Under the pieces are notes generated by a model. The model worked only from the letters and a program-made list of their open reading frames with translations, had not been told where the DNA came from and did no database searches. From positions 1-43,447 of the IMG/VR virus record IMGVR_UViG_3300032238_001356: 43,447 nucleotides of DNA. The stretch is one strand, 5' to 3'. Shown here piece after piece: positions 22,913 to 33,367 of this stretch; the stretch's first letter is position 1, and each line of letters begins with the position of its first letter. This DNA is from a virus. Position numbers and translations under genes: made by a program.

Positions 22913-24484
22913 ATGTCTGCAATTATAACTGACCAACTTAGAATATTAAATGCAAAGAATTTTATTGCTGATATAGAATCTGCAAATAATTCTTTCTATG
23001 CATTTATTGGACTACCAAATGCAACAGAAATTTCATCTTATTGGGATATATCGCCACCTTCACCAAAAGATAATTTTGATGAAGAAAATAACTATTGGGA
23101 TACTATTATTGCATTGAAAAAAATTGTTCCCGATAACGTTAGACAAGTTATCAGAAAAATAAATTGGACTTCTGGTTCAATTTATGATATGTATAGACAT
23201 GATATAAGTAGAAATAAGTTATCAAAACCTTCTGGAGCAACTTCATTATACTCTTCAAATTTTTATGTAGTAAACAGTGATTACAGAGTTTATATTTGTC
23301 TTCATAATGGAACTGATCCAGAAAATCCTACAGGTAGACCTTCTCTTGATGAACCAACATTTACTGATTTAGAACCAAAACCAGCAGGTGCTAGTGGTGA
23401 TGGTTACATTTGGAAATATCTTTACACTATTAAACCAGGAGATTTGATTAAATTCGATTCTACGAATTTTATGCCTGTCCCTAAAAATTGGGGATCAACA
23501 ACGGAAGATTCTATTGTAAAAATTAATTCACAATCTAGTGGTCAACTGAAGATTGCAACTATTACAAATAGAGGATCCGGGGTAGGTCCAGCAAATACTG
23601 TATATACAAAAGTACCTATTAAAGGAGATGGAGTTGGAGCAGAGGCAACAATTGTAATTAATAATGACTCTAAAGTAGAATCTATTACAATTTCTAAAGG
23701 GGGTTCTGGATATACATATGGTACTGTAGACCTAAGTGCTGGTAATGTTCCTTCAGGAACTATCACACCATCTTTTAATGTTATTATTCCACCCAAAGGC
23801 GGACATGGATATGATATTTACAGAGAACTTGGAGCATATAATGTTCTAATTTATGCTAGAATAGAAAATGATAATCAAAATCCAGATTTTATTACTGGAA
23901 ATAAAATTGCTAGGGTTGGTATAGTTAAAAATCCAGAATTTTATGGTTCATCTTCAGTTTTAACTTATGATAAAGCAAGTGTTGTTGGTGCTTTAAAATT
24001 AACTGGAATTGATAATGTTAGTGATTATCAAAAAGCATCTTTTAATTATAACAGTTATGTTAAACAAACAATAGGTACGGGAACTACAGTAACTGCTAGA
24101 GTGGTTTCTTATGACCAAAATACTGGTGTTTTAAAATACTGGCAAGATAGAACTGTTGTTGGATTTAATACTGATGGATCAATTAACCCATCTCCAACTT
24201 ATGGATCCGAATTTAATTTAAATAGTTTTACAAAAAATATTAAAACTGGCGGATCTTTCCAAATTGTAGGTGAAAATTCTATTTTAGGAATAGATACTGT
24301 ATTTTCTGGTGTCTCAACGACTATAAATAATACAAAATATTATCTTGGACAAAATTTTGACTATGGAATTTCAAATCCAGAAGTCAAAAAGTATTCAGGT
24401 GACGTTGTTTATGTTGATAATAGACCATCAATTACAAGGTCATTAAATCAAAAAGAAGATATTAAAGTTATTTTGCAATTCTAA
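22913..24484 (+). CDS. gp8: Baseplate wedge subunit gp8, with inserted GGxGY module
   Basis: The 523-residue product has gp8 landmarks at both ends. GDGYIWKYLYTIKPGD matches the GDGYVWEYLFEI region of T4 gp8. The C-terminus YVDNRPSITRSLNQKEDIKV, then ILQF, matches the T4 ending ENRPPI...DQTEEINILF. T4 gp8 has 334 residues. Much of the difference is an insertion at about 205-285 carrying two GGxGY-type repeats (TNRGSGVG; KGGSGY near residue 263), plus later extra sequence. Gp8 binds gp7 and gp10 in the wedge (known for T4). The gene has a late promoter 17 bases upstream and is followed 6 bases later by the DUF4815 gene. Confidence 0.9.
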   Translation: MSAIITDQLRILNAKNFIADIESANNSFYAFIGLPNATEISSYWDISPPSPKDNFDEENNYWDTIIALKKIVPDNVRQVIRKINWTSGSIYDMYRHDISRNKLSKPSGATSLYSSNFYVVNSDYRVYICLHNGTDPENPTGRPSLDEPTFTDLEPKPAGASGDGYIWKYLYTIKPGDLIKFDSTNFMPVPKNWGSTTEDSIVKINSQSSGQLKIATITNRGSGVGPANTVYTKVPIKGDGVGAEATIVINNDSKVESITISKGGSGYTYGTVDLSAGNVPSGTITPSFNVIIPPKGGHGYDIYRELGAYNVLIYARIENDNQNPDFITGNKIARVGIVKNPEFYGSSSVLTYDKASVVGALKLTGIDNVSDYQKASFNYNSYVKQTIGTGTTVTARVVSYDQNTGVLKYWQDRTVVGFNTDGSINPSPTYGSEFNLNSFTKNIKTGGSFQIVGENSILGIDTVFSGVSTTINNTKYYLGQNFDYGISNPEVKKYSGDVVYVDNRPSITRSLNQKEDIKVILQF

Positions 24485-24490
24485 AGAATT

Positions 24491-27400
24491 ATGCCACAAG
24501 AAACTAATTTAAACGTTACTCCTTATTTTGACGACTTTTTATCTAATGGTGGCGCAAAAGATAATAACTATTATAAAGTTCTCTTTAAGCCAGGATATCC
24601 CGTTCAAGCTAGAGAGTTAACAACTTTACAGTCAATACTTCAAAATCAAATTGAGCAATTTGGAAACCACACCTTTAAAGAAGGTAGTGTTGTAATTCCA
24701 GGAAATGTTCATTATATCTCGGATTTTCCGGAGGTTGAGGTAGAATCTGAATTTTTAGGAATTCCAATTTCTTTCTATGGTGAAGAATTAATTGGAAAAA
24801 TTATTACAGGAGAAGATTCTAAAGTAAAAGCCAAAGTAGTAACTGTTAGAGATGTAAATAATTCTCCAAGAAAATATTTTACTTTATATTTACAATACAT
24901 TGATGCTGGTGCAAATAACGGCACTAAGTTTGCAAATGGTGAAAATTTACTTTTAGTGGATGGATTAGTTAAGGGATCTTTGGTCATTCAACCAAATCAA
25001 CCTTTTGCAATCACTGCATCCAAAAATGCTGCAGGAAAAGGATCTGCAGTTTCCGTTGCTGAGGGTGTGTATTATGCTAGAGGTACTTTTGTAAGTGTAG
25101 ATGAGCAGTTAATAATTCTGGAACCTTATTCAAACAAACCAAACTATAAGGTTGGATTTGATGTTATTGAAGAAATAATTACTGTTGATGAAGATTCAAA
25201 TCTTGCCGATAATGCAAAAGGATTTAACAATTATGCTGCTCCTGGAGCAGATAGATTTAAAATTTCTCTTATTCTTTCTAAAAAAAGTTTAGAAGAAGAT
25301 AAGCATGAGAATTTTATTCAGTTATTAGAAATTAGAAATGGATTAGTTTTTGGTACTCCAGCTAATTTCAATAGATCAATGTATAATATTCTAGCAGATG
25401 ATCTTGCTAGAAGAACATACGACGAATCTGGACACTATTATATAAAACCATTTGCATTAACTGTAAAAAATTCTTTAAATGACTTGAATGGAAATAATGG
25501 AATTTATAGAGAAGGAAATCTAACATCTCAAAATAATAAAGCATCTGATAATCTTGGAGTTTATCAATTATCTCCAGGTAAAGCTTATGTAAGAGGGTAT
25601 GAAGCAGAAACTATTTCAAATTCTCTTATAGATTTTAAAAAACCAAGAACTACTAAAACAATACCTAATCAAAGTATTAATTATCTTACAGGACCAACTC
25701 TTAGGGTTAATAATTCAAGTGGTGCTCCTCAAGTAGGATTAGCAACGTCTTATATTGTTTCTTTAAGAAATTCTAGAGTAAATTCCGATCCATTCTATGC
25801 TGCAGGAAAAGAAATTGGATTAGCAAGAGTTTATGATTACACATTAAAATCTGGAGGATACGATAATACATATCCAGATTCAAATCAATGGGATATCTCT
25901 CTGTACGATATTCAACCTTATACTGAACTATTTTTAAATCAAAATACTACTTTAACTGTTCCAACTCATATTAGAGGTGCTGCTAGTGGTGCTGAAGGGT
26001 TTTTAAGATTTGCAATATCAAATTCTGGTATTGTTACTGCATATTCAACGAAAGGAACTTTTATCCCTGGTGAGCAACTTTATATAAATGGTCTTGAGAC
26101 TTCTGGAATAACAACATCGGTTAACATTTATTCTTTAACTGATGTTAAATCTTTATATGGAAACTCCGGAACAGGAATTTCTTCTTATAGTGCAGATGTT
26201 GTTCAAGTTAAAAAAGTAGATTTTGGACAAGTATCAATTACTTCTTCAACAGGTTCTGGTGGAGTATGTACAGTAACTTCTGCTAGTTTCACATTCCCCA
26301 ATGTAGTTTCGGTAAATGATGTTGTTTCATTCTCCATTCCTGGGAATACTGTACCAACTTATGCTAAAGTATCTGCAGTATATAGAAACGATTTAGTTAT
26401 CACCCCAACAACTTCAGTTGCAGGAGTTTGTAATGGAAGTTTACCAACAAGTGCGGTAACTCCTTCAGATTTTGCATTAGTAACTGCAAAATTATCTGGA
26501 TCTACTGATAATACCTTATTCACACCTTTACCAAAACAATATATTTCTTCAGTTAATTTAGAAGATTCAAATCTAACTATTAGAAAACAATTTGACGTAA
26601 GTATTACTAATGGTTCTACTAATGTAATTACTGCAGGTCCAAATGAAACATTTTTATCTTTTGATCAAGAAAGATATATTCTAACAAGATCAAATGGAAC
26701 TATTGAAGCATTAAGTGATGATAGAATTGAAAATAGTGTTTTTGTAACAAGTGGAGGAAATCAATTACAGATTACTGGTTTAAGTACTACTGCTTCAGAT
26801 GCAAATGCAAAATTAATTGCAACACTTAGAAAGATTAATGTTAAGTCAAAAAATAAATTAAAAAAGAAAGTCAATTCTATTATTATAGACAAATCATCTC
26901 TTCCACATTCTGGAATAGGACAATCCACTTTAAATGATGGATTGACTTATGGAAATTATCCATATGGAACAAGAGTTCAAGATGATGAGATTTGTTTGTT
27001 ATATCCAGATGTAACTAGATTATATGGAGTATTTGAATCTAGTGCAACAGATAATCCTTCAGATTCTCCTGTTATAACAAGAATTAGACTTTCAAAATTA
27101 AATGGACCAACAAATCAAACAGGAGATTTAATTACAGGAGAAAGATTTGTCGGTAAAAAAAGTGAATGTATTGGATTAAATGTCGGAAGATATGATGATG
27201 AAAGTATAGAATATTTAAGTATTAATAAAAAATCTCCAAGCGTTGGAGAAACTGTAAAGTTTTCAGATTCGGGAATTACAGGAGTTATTGAAGAAATAAT
27301 CGTTGGAGATCCTGATATAACTTCACATTTCATCTTTGATTCCGGACAATCTGCAACAATATATGATTATGCAAAAATAAGTAGAACTTCTTCAGCATCG

Positions 27401-30400
27401 CAACCAACAAGAAAAATTAGAATAATTTTTGAAAATGCATATTATGATAGTACTGATGATGGAGATATAACTACAGTATCTTCATATCAACAATATAGTT
27501 ATCCAGAAATTCCTTTTATCAATACTAACTTAAAATCATCGGATGTTATTGATATTAGACCAAGAGTTTCTGATGCTGCAGTATCCGCAGGATCAAGATC
27601 ACCATTTGAATTTTTAGGAAGAACATTTAATTCTTCTTCAAATTCTGCAAAAAATATTCTTGCATCTAATGAATCATTTTTACTATCTTATTCAATATAT
27701 CTTGGTAGAGTAGATTCTATCTATTTTTCAAAAGAAGGTACATTTAATGTAATTCAAGGAGCACCTGCAGAAACTCCAAAACCACCAGCAGTAGTAAATG
27801 AATCATTCCAAGTTGCAACAGTAAAACTTGCTCCATATTTAATTCAACCATCAGATGCAGTAATATCTCTCATTAAGCATAAGAGATATAGAATGGAAGA
27901 TATTGCTGGATTGGAAACTAGAATTTCCAATTTAGAGTATTATACAACTCTTTCATTATTAGAAACAAAAACAGAAAATACTTTTATTCCTGATTCTAAA
28001 GGATTGAATAGATTTAAATCTGGTTTCTTTGTTGATAATTTTAGTTCCTTAAATGCTCAGGCAAGAACCAGTACTCCAAAAAATAGTATAGATTCAAAAA
28101 ATTCAGAGTTAAGACCTTCTCACTTTACAACACAAATTGATTTAATTTTAGGGTCAAAGTCAATTATTGGTATTGGTACTACAGTAGTAGCAAATGTAGA
28201 TTCTCGATATGTTGAAGATATTATTGGTACAAATATCAAAAAAACCGATAAACTTGTAACATTAGATTATAATAATGTACTTTACTTTAAACAACCATTT
28301 GCTACTAGATCTATTAATGTAACGCCATATCTAGTAACTGACTACAATGGTAGTATTGAACTTAATCCATCCTCAGACATTTGGATTGATACGACAAGAT
28401 TAGAACCACAAACAATTACAATTGATACATATACACCATTTGTTGATGAAATAAGAGCACAGGCTGGCGGATTTGATACACAAACAGGATGGGCACCAGT
28501 TCAGTGGGGATCTTGGCAAACAAATTGGCTTGGAGTTGATGTTTCTGCAGACATTAACTTATCTTCTTCATCTTCGACAAGTTGGAATGGATGGGGTTGG
28601 GGATGGCCTTGGTGGGGTTGGGGTGGAAGTACTACTACCACAACTACTACTTCAGCTTCAATATCTGTTGGTGTTGGTGTTCAAGAACAACAGAGCAGAA
28701 CAGGCACTCAGATGCAAATTCTGCCAAATACTACAACAACCTCTTTAGGTGATAGAGTTGTAGATAGTTCTGTTATCACACATTTAAGATCGAGAAACAT
28801 TGAATTCACTGCAAAAAAATTCAAACCATTTGCACAGGTTTATGCTTTCTTTGATGGTGTTGATATCAATAAATTTGTAATGCCTAAATTAGTTGAAATT
28901 AGGATGATTAGTGGTACTTTTACAGTTGGAGAAACTGTGGAAGGAATTGATCCAAGTGTTGTTGGTAATGCACAATCAGAAATTCCTGAAATTATTTTTA
29001 GAGTAGCAAAGAGCAATCACAAATATGGTCCTTATAATTCACCAACGGACATATTTGATTCAAATCCATATGATCCCCAAAATACAATTCCATCAAATTA
29101 TACTTCAACATCAACAATAATAAATGTAGATACATATCAACTTGCATCTAGTACTACTGATATTTTTGCCGGATATGTATCTACTGGAATGAGATTGAAA
29201 GGTAGAACATCAAAGGCATTAGCTGTTGTTACAAACGTCAGATTAATAACGGATGATGTTGGAACTTTAATTGGATCTTTCTATGTTCCAAACCCAAATA
29301 TTTCTACAAATCCAAGATTTTCCACTGGAAATAGAACTTTTAGATTAACAAACAGTAAAACAAATGCTACTACTGCTGGATTAGTTGAAACTAGTGGAGA
29401 AGAAACATTCTTCTCTCAAGGTACTCTCAATACTATGCAGCAGACTAATCAGTCTACAAGAAGTCCCAGATTTAATCAACAAACAACAACTCAAAATAGA
29501 GTAATTGGATCTTCTGATGTTGCTACAGATACTGCAACAACAACTACATCAGCAACAACCAGAAATGGTTGGGGTTGGGGTTGGTGGTGGGGAAGAGATC
29601 CTCTTGCACAATCTTTCTATATTGGAGAACCAACTGGAGCATTCATAACAAAAGTAGACTTATTCTTTAGAACTGTTGATCCTACAAAGAAATTACCAGT
29701 TATAGTTCAACTTCGTAGTATGGCTAATGGATATCCAACTCAAGAAGTTTATCCATTTAGTGAAGTATCAGTTGATGCAAAAAATATTAAAGTTTCTTCA
29801 GATGGTAGTGTAGCAACTACAGTTACATTCCCATCTCCAGTTTTTCTTGCTGGACAAAAAGAACATGCTCTTGTAATTCTTTCCGATTCTACAGACTATA
29901 ATGTTTGGATTTGTAGAATGGGTGAAGTTGATATTACAACAGCATCTGGACCAGAATCAAGACAAGTTGTTGTAACAAAACAACCTTCAGCAGGATCACT
30001 ATTCAAATCCCAAAATGGATCTACATGGGATGCAAGTCAATATGATGACTTAAAATATACAATGTATAGAGCTGATTTCAAATCATCTCAACCAGGAAAT
30101 GTTAATTTCTTTAATCCAAAATTAACAAAATCAAATAAACAAATTGCAAGACTTCAAAATAATCCAATAACTTTTTATTCTAAAAAAATTAGAGTATCAT
30201 TAGCATCTTCTTTAAATGATTCTGAGTTAGTACTTGGAAACACAGTTCTTCAATCTGGTTCAAATGCTACTGGAAATCTAGTAGGTTTTGCCGGATCTGC
30301 AACAGGAACCATGAGAATTACCAATCAAGGTATTGGATATTATCCAAATGATGGATCAAGTGCAACATATTCAAATGTTTCTCTTACAACTTTAAGTGGA

Positions 30401-32134
30401 TATGGATATAATGCAACTGCAAACATTACTATTGGTAGTACAACAACTGGTGACGGTACAGTTTTAAATGGAGTTGCAATCGCTGCTACCATTGTAAACG
30501 GTGGAAATGGATATAATATTGGAGATGTTTTATCCGTATCTAGTTTGGGAGGACAATCATCTGGAAGAAATCTTAGATTTACTGTTGCCGGTATTGGAGC
30601 AACGAATGTTTTAGTTCTTGATCAAGTTCAAGGTGATTTTATTACCGGAACAGGATCTACTATTCAATATACAAATTCTTCAGGAATAACTACTAATCTT
30701 AATGCATCAACTGGAATTGCAGTAACAACTACCTCAATTCGCAGTCAAAATAAATTTGAAGAAGGACTCTATATTAAAGTAAATCATAAAAACCATGGTA
30801 TGCATTCAAAAGCTAACCAAGTTCAGATTTCTGGAGTTCTTTCAAATAAAAATCCATCCAAATTAACAACAAATATTTCAGCAACAACCACTACAATTCC
30901 TCTTGATAATGCTGCAATATTTACATCTTTTGAAGGAGTAAGTGTTGGTTCTACAAACAGAGGTTATGCTCTTATCGAAAGTGAAATTATTTCTTATACT
31001 GGGGTTTCTAATAATAGTTTAACTGGTGTTACAAGATCTATCGATGGTACTGGAGCATTTGCATATGATACAAATACTTTAATTTATAAGTATGAAAATT
31101 CTGGAATTTCATTGAAGAGAATTAACAAAACTCATGTATTGGATAATGTACCAAATTGGTCATATCCAGAACCAATAGGTTTTGATCATTATTGGATTAA
31201 ACTAGATATGTCTGGACAAAATATAGGTCAGACAAATCAAATTACCGAAAGAAGTACCTCATCAAGTTTTCCAAAACTTTATATTAATGAAACAAAATCT
31301 TCTGGAGGATCTAAAGTTTATGCATCTCAAAATATCCAGTATGAAATTTTACACCCAACAATTCAAACATTAAATTTTGCTTCAACAAAAATTACTGCAA
31401 AAGCAAGAACAATTTCCGGAACAAGCGTAGATAGTTCAACAGAAATCTCTTTCTTAGATAAAGGATTTGAGAATATTACTTTAAATCAAGATAATTATCT
31501 ATCAGATCCTAGAATTATTTGCTCTGAAATTAATACAAATAAATTAGATAATGTTACGGGAAATAAATCTTTAGAGATTTCATTAGATCTTGAATCCTCA
31601 AATACTTTTGTTTCACCTGTTATTGATTTGGATAGAGTTGGTGCTGTCTTAATTTCAAATAGGATTAATAATGTGATTACTAATTGGGTTTCTGATAACA
31701 GAACTGGAAGTATTAATGGGGATCCAACGGCATTTATATATGCAACATCACCAATTGCTTTAGAACTTCCTGCAACATCATTGAAATTGCTACTAACAGC
31801 TTATGTTAACTCTGATGCTGAACTTAGAGCAATGTATGCTATAGGAAATAGTGAGGCAGAGGCTCAAATTTATAATCTTTTCCCTGGTTATGATAATTTA
31901 GATACCAACGGTACAATTATTAATAAAGGAAAATGTAGCGGACTTTCCAATAAAAAAGTTCAAAAATCAGTAGAATTTAATGCAGATAGTTCGAAACTTT
32001 CATTCAGAGAATATGAGTTTAGTATTGATAACCTTCCCGCATTTAAATACTATAGTATTAAACTTGCTGGAACTTCAACAAATCAAGCACATCCACCAAG
32101 AGTAAAAAATCTTAGAGTAATTGCTTTAGCATAA
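24491..32134 (+). CDS. Giant DUF4815-type virion structural protein (2547 aa)
   Basis: The N-terminus MPQETNLNVTPYFDDFLSNG, followed by YKVLFKPGYPVQARELTTLQ and SILQNQIEQFGNHTFKEGS, is the DUF4815 signature seen in cyanophage tail proteins. It lies where T4 has genes 9-12, so a baseplate-periphery or fibre-attachment role is likely. Notable parts are a Trp/Gly island WNGWGWGWPWWGWGG (from Trp1365) with Ser/Thr flanks and a second, NGWGWGWWWGRDPLAQSF (from Asn1693). GGxGY modules occur at about 1939-2060, with an RG-type module around Arg2182. The C-terminal third looks like a beta-rich receptor or attachment domain. The start is supported by the conserved N-terminus. Exact T4 counterpart: none recognised. 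Confidence 0.8.
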   Translation: MPQETNLNVTPYFDDFLSNGGAKDNNYYKVLFKPGYPVQARELTTLQSILQNQIEQFGNHTFKEGSVVIPGNVHYISDFPEVEVESEFLGIPISFYGEELIGKIITGEDSKVKAKVVTVRDVNNSPRKYFTLYLQYIDAGANNGTKFANGENLLLVDGLVKGSLVIQPNQPFAITASKNAAGKGSAVSVAEGVYYARGTFVSVDEQLIILEPYSNKPNYKVGFDVIEEIITVDEDSNLADNAKGFNNYAAPGADRFKISLILSKKSLEEDKHENFIQLLEIRNGLVFGTPANFNRSMYNILADDLARRTYDESGHYYIKPFALTVKNSLNDLNGNNGIYREGNLTSQNNKASDNLGVYQLSPGKAYVRGYEAETISNSLIDFKKPRTTKTIPNQSINYLTGPTLRVNNSSGAPQVGLATSYIVSLRNSRVNSDPFYAAGKEIGLARVYDYTLKSGGYDNTYPDSNQWDISLYDIQPYTELFLNQNTTLTVPTHIRGAASGAEGFLRFAISNSGIVTAYSTKGTFIPGEQLYINGLETSGITTSVNIYSLTDVKSLYGNSGTGISSYSADVVQVKKVDFGQVSITSSTGSGGVCTVTSASFTFPNVVSVNDVVSFSIPGNTVPTYAKVSAVYRNDLVITPTTSVAGVCNGSLPTSAVTPSDFALVTAKLSGSTDNTLFTPLPKQYISSVNLEDSNLTIRKQFDVSITNGSTNVITAGPNETFLSFDQERYILTRSNGTIEALSDDRIENSVFVTSGGNQLQITGLSTTASDANAKLIATLRKINVKSKNKLKKKVNSIIIDKSSLPHSGIGQSTLNDGLTYGNYPYGTRVQDDEICLLYPDVTRLYGVFESSATDNPSDSPVITRIRLSKLNGPTNQTGDLITGERFVGKKSECIGLNVGRYDDESIEYLSINKKSPSVGETVKFSDSGITGVIEEIIVGDPDITSHFIFDSGQSATIYDYAKISRTSSASQPTRKIRIIFENAYYDSTDDGDITTVSSYQQYSYPEIPFINTNLKSSDVIDIRPRVSDAAVSAGSRSPFEFLGRTFNSSSNSAKNILASNESFLLSYSIYLGRVDSIYFSKEGTFNVIQGAPAETPKPPAVVNESFQVATVKLAPYLIQPSDAVISLIKHKRYRMEDIAGLETRISNLEYYTTLSLLETKTENTFIPDSKGLNRFKSGFFVDNFSSLNAQARTSTPKNSIDSKNSELRPSHFTTQIDLILGSKSIIGIGTTVVANVDSRYVEDIIGTNIKKTDKLVTLDYNNVLYFKQPFATRSINVTPYLVTDYNGSIELNPSSDIWIDTTRLEPQTITIDTYTPFVDEIRAQAGGFDTQTGWAPVQWGSWQTNWLGVDVSADINLSSSSSTSWNGWGWGWPWWGWGGSTTTTTTTSASISVGVGVQEQQSRTGTQMQILPNTTTTSLGDRVVDSSVITHLRSRNIEFTAKKFKPFAQVYAFFDGVDINKFVMPKLVEIRMISGTFTVGETVEGIDPSVVGNAQSEIPEIIFRVAKSNHKYGPYNSPTDIFDSNPYDPQNTIPSNYTSTSTIINVDTYQLASSTTDIFAGYVSTGMRLKGRTSKALAVVTNVRLITDDVGTLIGSFYVPNPNISTNPRFSTGNRTFRLTNSKTNATTAGLVETSGEETFFSQGTLNTMQQTNQSTRSPRFNQQTTTQNRVIGSSDVATDTATTTTSATTRNGWGWGWWWGRDPLAQSFYIGEPTGAFITKVDLFFRTVDPTKKLPVIVQLRSMANGYPTQEVYPFSEVSVDAKNIKVSSDGSVATTVTFPSPVFLAGQKEHALVILSDSTDYNVWICRMGEVDITTASGPESRQVVVTKQPSAGSLFKSQNGSTWDASQYDDLKYTMYRADFKSSQPGNVNFFNPKLTKSNKQIARLQNNPITFYSKKIRVSLASSLNDSELVLGNTVLQSGSNATGNLVGFAGSATGTMRITNQGIGYYPNDGSSATYSNVSLTTLSGYGYNATANITIGSTTTGDGTVLNGVAIAATIVNGGNGYNIGDVLSVSSLGGQSSGRNLRFTVAGIGATNVLVLDQVQGDFITGTGSTIQYTNSSGITTNLNASTGIAVTTTSIRSQNKFEEGLYIKVNHKNHGMHSKANQVQISGVLSNKNPSKLTTNISATTTTIPLDNAAIFTSFEGVSVGSTNRGYALIESEIISYTGVSNNSLTGVTRSIDGTGAFAYDTNTLIYKYENSGISLKRINKTHVLDNVPNWSYPEPIGFDHYWIKLDMSGQNIGQTNQITERSTSSSFPKLYINETKSSGGSKVYASQNIQYEILHPTIQTLNFASTKITAKARTISGTSVDSSTEISFLDKGFENITLNQDNYLSDPRIICSEINTNKLDNVTGNKSLEISLDLESSNTFVSPVIDLDRVGAVLISNRINNVITNWVSDNRTGSINGDPTAFIYATSPIALELPATSLKLLLTAYVNSDAELRAMYAIGNSEAEAQIYNLFPGYDNLDTNGTIINKGKCSGLSNKKVQKSVEFNADSSKLSFREYEFSIDNLPAFKYYSIKLAGTSTNQAHPPRVKNLRVIALA

Positions 32135-32135
32135 A

Positions 32136-32354
32136 ATGAAACATTTAAGAGTAGATGGACACACCGATTTGGTAAGAGATCCTAATGTTGGAGCAATCTC
32201 CAACATTAATGAATCAGAATATCAAAAATACATTTTTATGAAAAATGCAAAAGAAAATGAGGAGAAAAAAATCCAAAATCTAGAGCATGATGTTGCAAAT
32301 ATTAAAAATGATTTGAATGAAATAAAAGATTTATTAAGGAGTTTAATCAAATGA
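32136..32354 (+). CDS. Small coiled-coil hypothetical protein (72 aa)
   Basis: The head is MKHLRVDGHTDLVRDPNVGA, then ISNINESEYQKYIFMKNAKE. The C-terminal half is a heptad-like coiled coil (EKKIQNLEHDVANIKNDLNE...LLRSLIK). The pattern DG...LVRD...GAI.N.N..EY..Y is recalled from cyanophage neck-cluster proteins of about 70 residues. It begins 2 bases after the DUF4815 gene and overlaps the next gene by ATGA, so the three are probably co-translated. A virion or assembly role is likely from position only. Confidence 0.7.
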   Translation: MKHLRVDGHTDLVRDPNVGAISNINESEYQKYIFMKNAKENEEKKIQNLEHDVANIKNDLNEIKDLLRSLIK

Positions 32355-32518
32355 ATCCTCAAAAAATTACTTTAGATAACATGAATAAAATGTTTGAATA
32401 TGAAAAAATTTCTAGAGATATAGATAGTATAGATGATATTTCTGAATTGAAAAATATTGCAAAATCTTACATTAAATTATATTTAAAACAACAAGAAGTA
32501 ATTGCTAGTTTACCATAA
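32351..32518 (+). CDS. Small helical hypothetical protein (55 aa)
   Basis: The product is MNPQKITLDNMNKMFEYEKI, then SRDIDSIDDISELKNIAKSY and IKLYLKQQEVIASLP. It is entirely helical and acidic/aliphatic. Overlaps on both sides (ATGA with the preceding gene; stop TAA sharing its last base with the gp13 ATG) make coding very likely. A similar small gene lies just before gp13 in cyanophages, as I recall. Function is unknown; an assembly co-factor is conceivable. Confidence 0.7.
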   Translation: MNPQKITLDNMNKMFEYEKISRDIDSIDDISELKNIAKSYIKLYLKQQEVIASLP

Positions 32519-33363
32519 TGGCGCAACCATCTAGTAGGCAAGAATTAGTTGATTATTGCAAAAGAAAACTGGGAGCTCCAGTTTTAGAAATCAACGTTGC
32601 CGATGAGCAGATCGATGATTTAGTAGATGATGCAATTCAATTATTTCAAGAGAGGCATTTTGATGGAGTAACTCAGGCATATTTAAAATATCAAATCACT
32701 CAAGATGATATTGATAGAGGCAGGGCTCCTAGGACTGGACATAATGTAGGGTTAACAACAACGACTACTACGGCAAATATTGCTGGATCAACAACTAGTT
32801 TTACATTTATAGAAAATAGTAACTTTTTACAAATACCACCATCAGTAATTGGTATTAATAAGGTTATGCAATTTGATGGAACAAACAGAGTTTCTTCTGG
32901 AATGTTTAGTATTAAATATCAATTATTCTTAAATGATATTTACTATTGGGGATCTACGGAAATTTTAACCTATTCAATGGTAAAAAGATATCTGGAAGAT
33001 ATTGATTGGCTTTTAACAAACCAAAAACAAATCAGATTCAATAAGAGGCAAGATAGACTATACATTGATATTGACTGGTCTGCAGTTAATGTTGGGGATT
33101 TTATGATTATTGATTGTTATAGAGTTTTGGATCCAAATGATAATACTAGAGTCTGGAATGATTCGTTTTTAAAACCATATTTAACTTCATTGATTAAACG
33201 ACAATGGGGACAAAATTTAATTAAATATCAGGGAGTTAAACTTCCCGGTGGAGTTGAACTAAATGGGAGACAATTGTATGACGATGCACAGAGAGAAATT
33301 GATACCTTTATTGAAAAAATGTCTAATACATATGAATTACCTCCATTCGATATGATAGGTTAA
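32518..33363 (+). CDS. gp13: Neck protein gp13
   Basis: The 281-residue product (T4 gp13: 309) begins MAQPSSRQELVDYCKRKLGA and continues PVLEINVADEQIDDLVDDAI, QLFQERHFDG, the standard gp13 N-terminus in cyanophages. The middle has FYYWGS-type aromatic strands and WLLTNQKQIRFNKRQDRLYI, and the end is a helix (DDAQREIDTFIEKMSNTYEL). Gp13 forms the neck ring at the portal vertex with gp14 and is needed to join head and tail (known for T4). It starts on the stop of the preceding small gene and is followed 4 bases later by gp14. Confidence 0.93.
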   Translation: MAQPSSRQELVDYCKRKLGAPVLEINVADEQIDDLVDDAIQLFQERHFDGVTQAYLKYQITQDDIDRGRAPRTGHNVGLTTTTTTANIAGSTTSFTFIENSNFLQIPPSVIGINKVMQFDGTNRVSSGMFSIKYQLFLNDIYYWGSTEILTYSMVKRYLEDIDWLLTNQKQIRFNKRQDRLYIDIDWSAVNVGDFMIIDCYRVLDPNDNTRVWNDSFLKPYLTSLIKRQWGQNLIKYQGVKLPGGVELNGRQLYDDAQREIDTFIEKMSNTYELPPFDMIG

Positions 33364-33367
33364 AATC

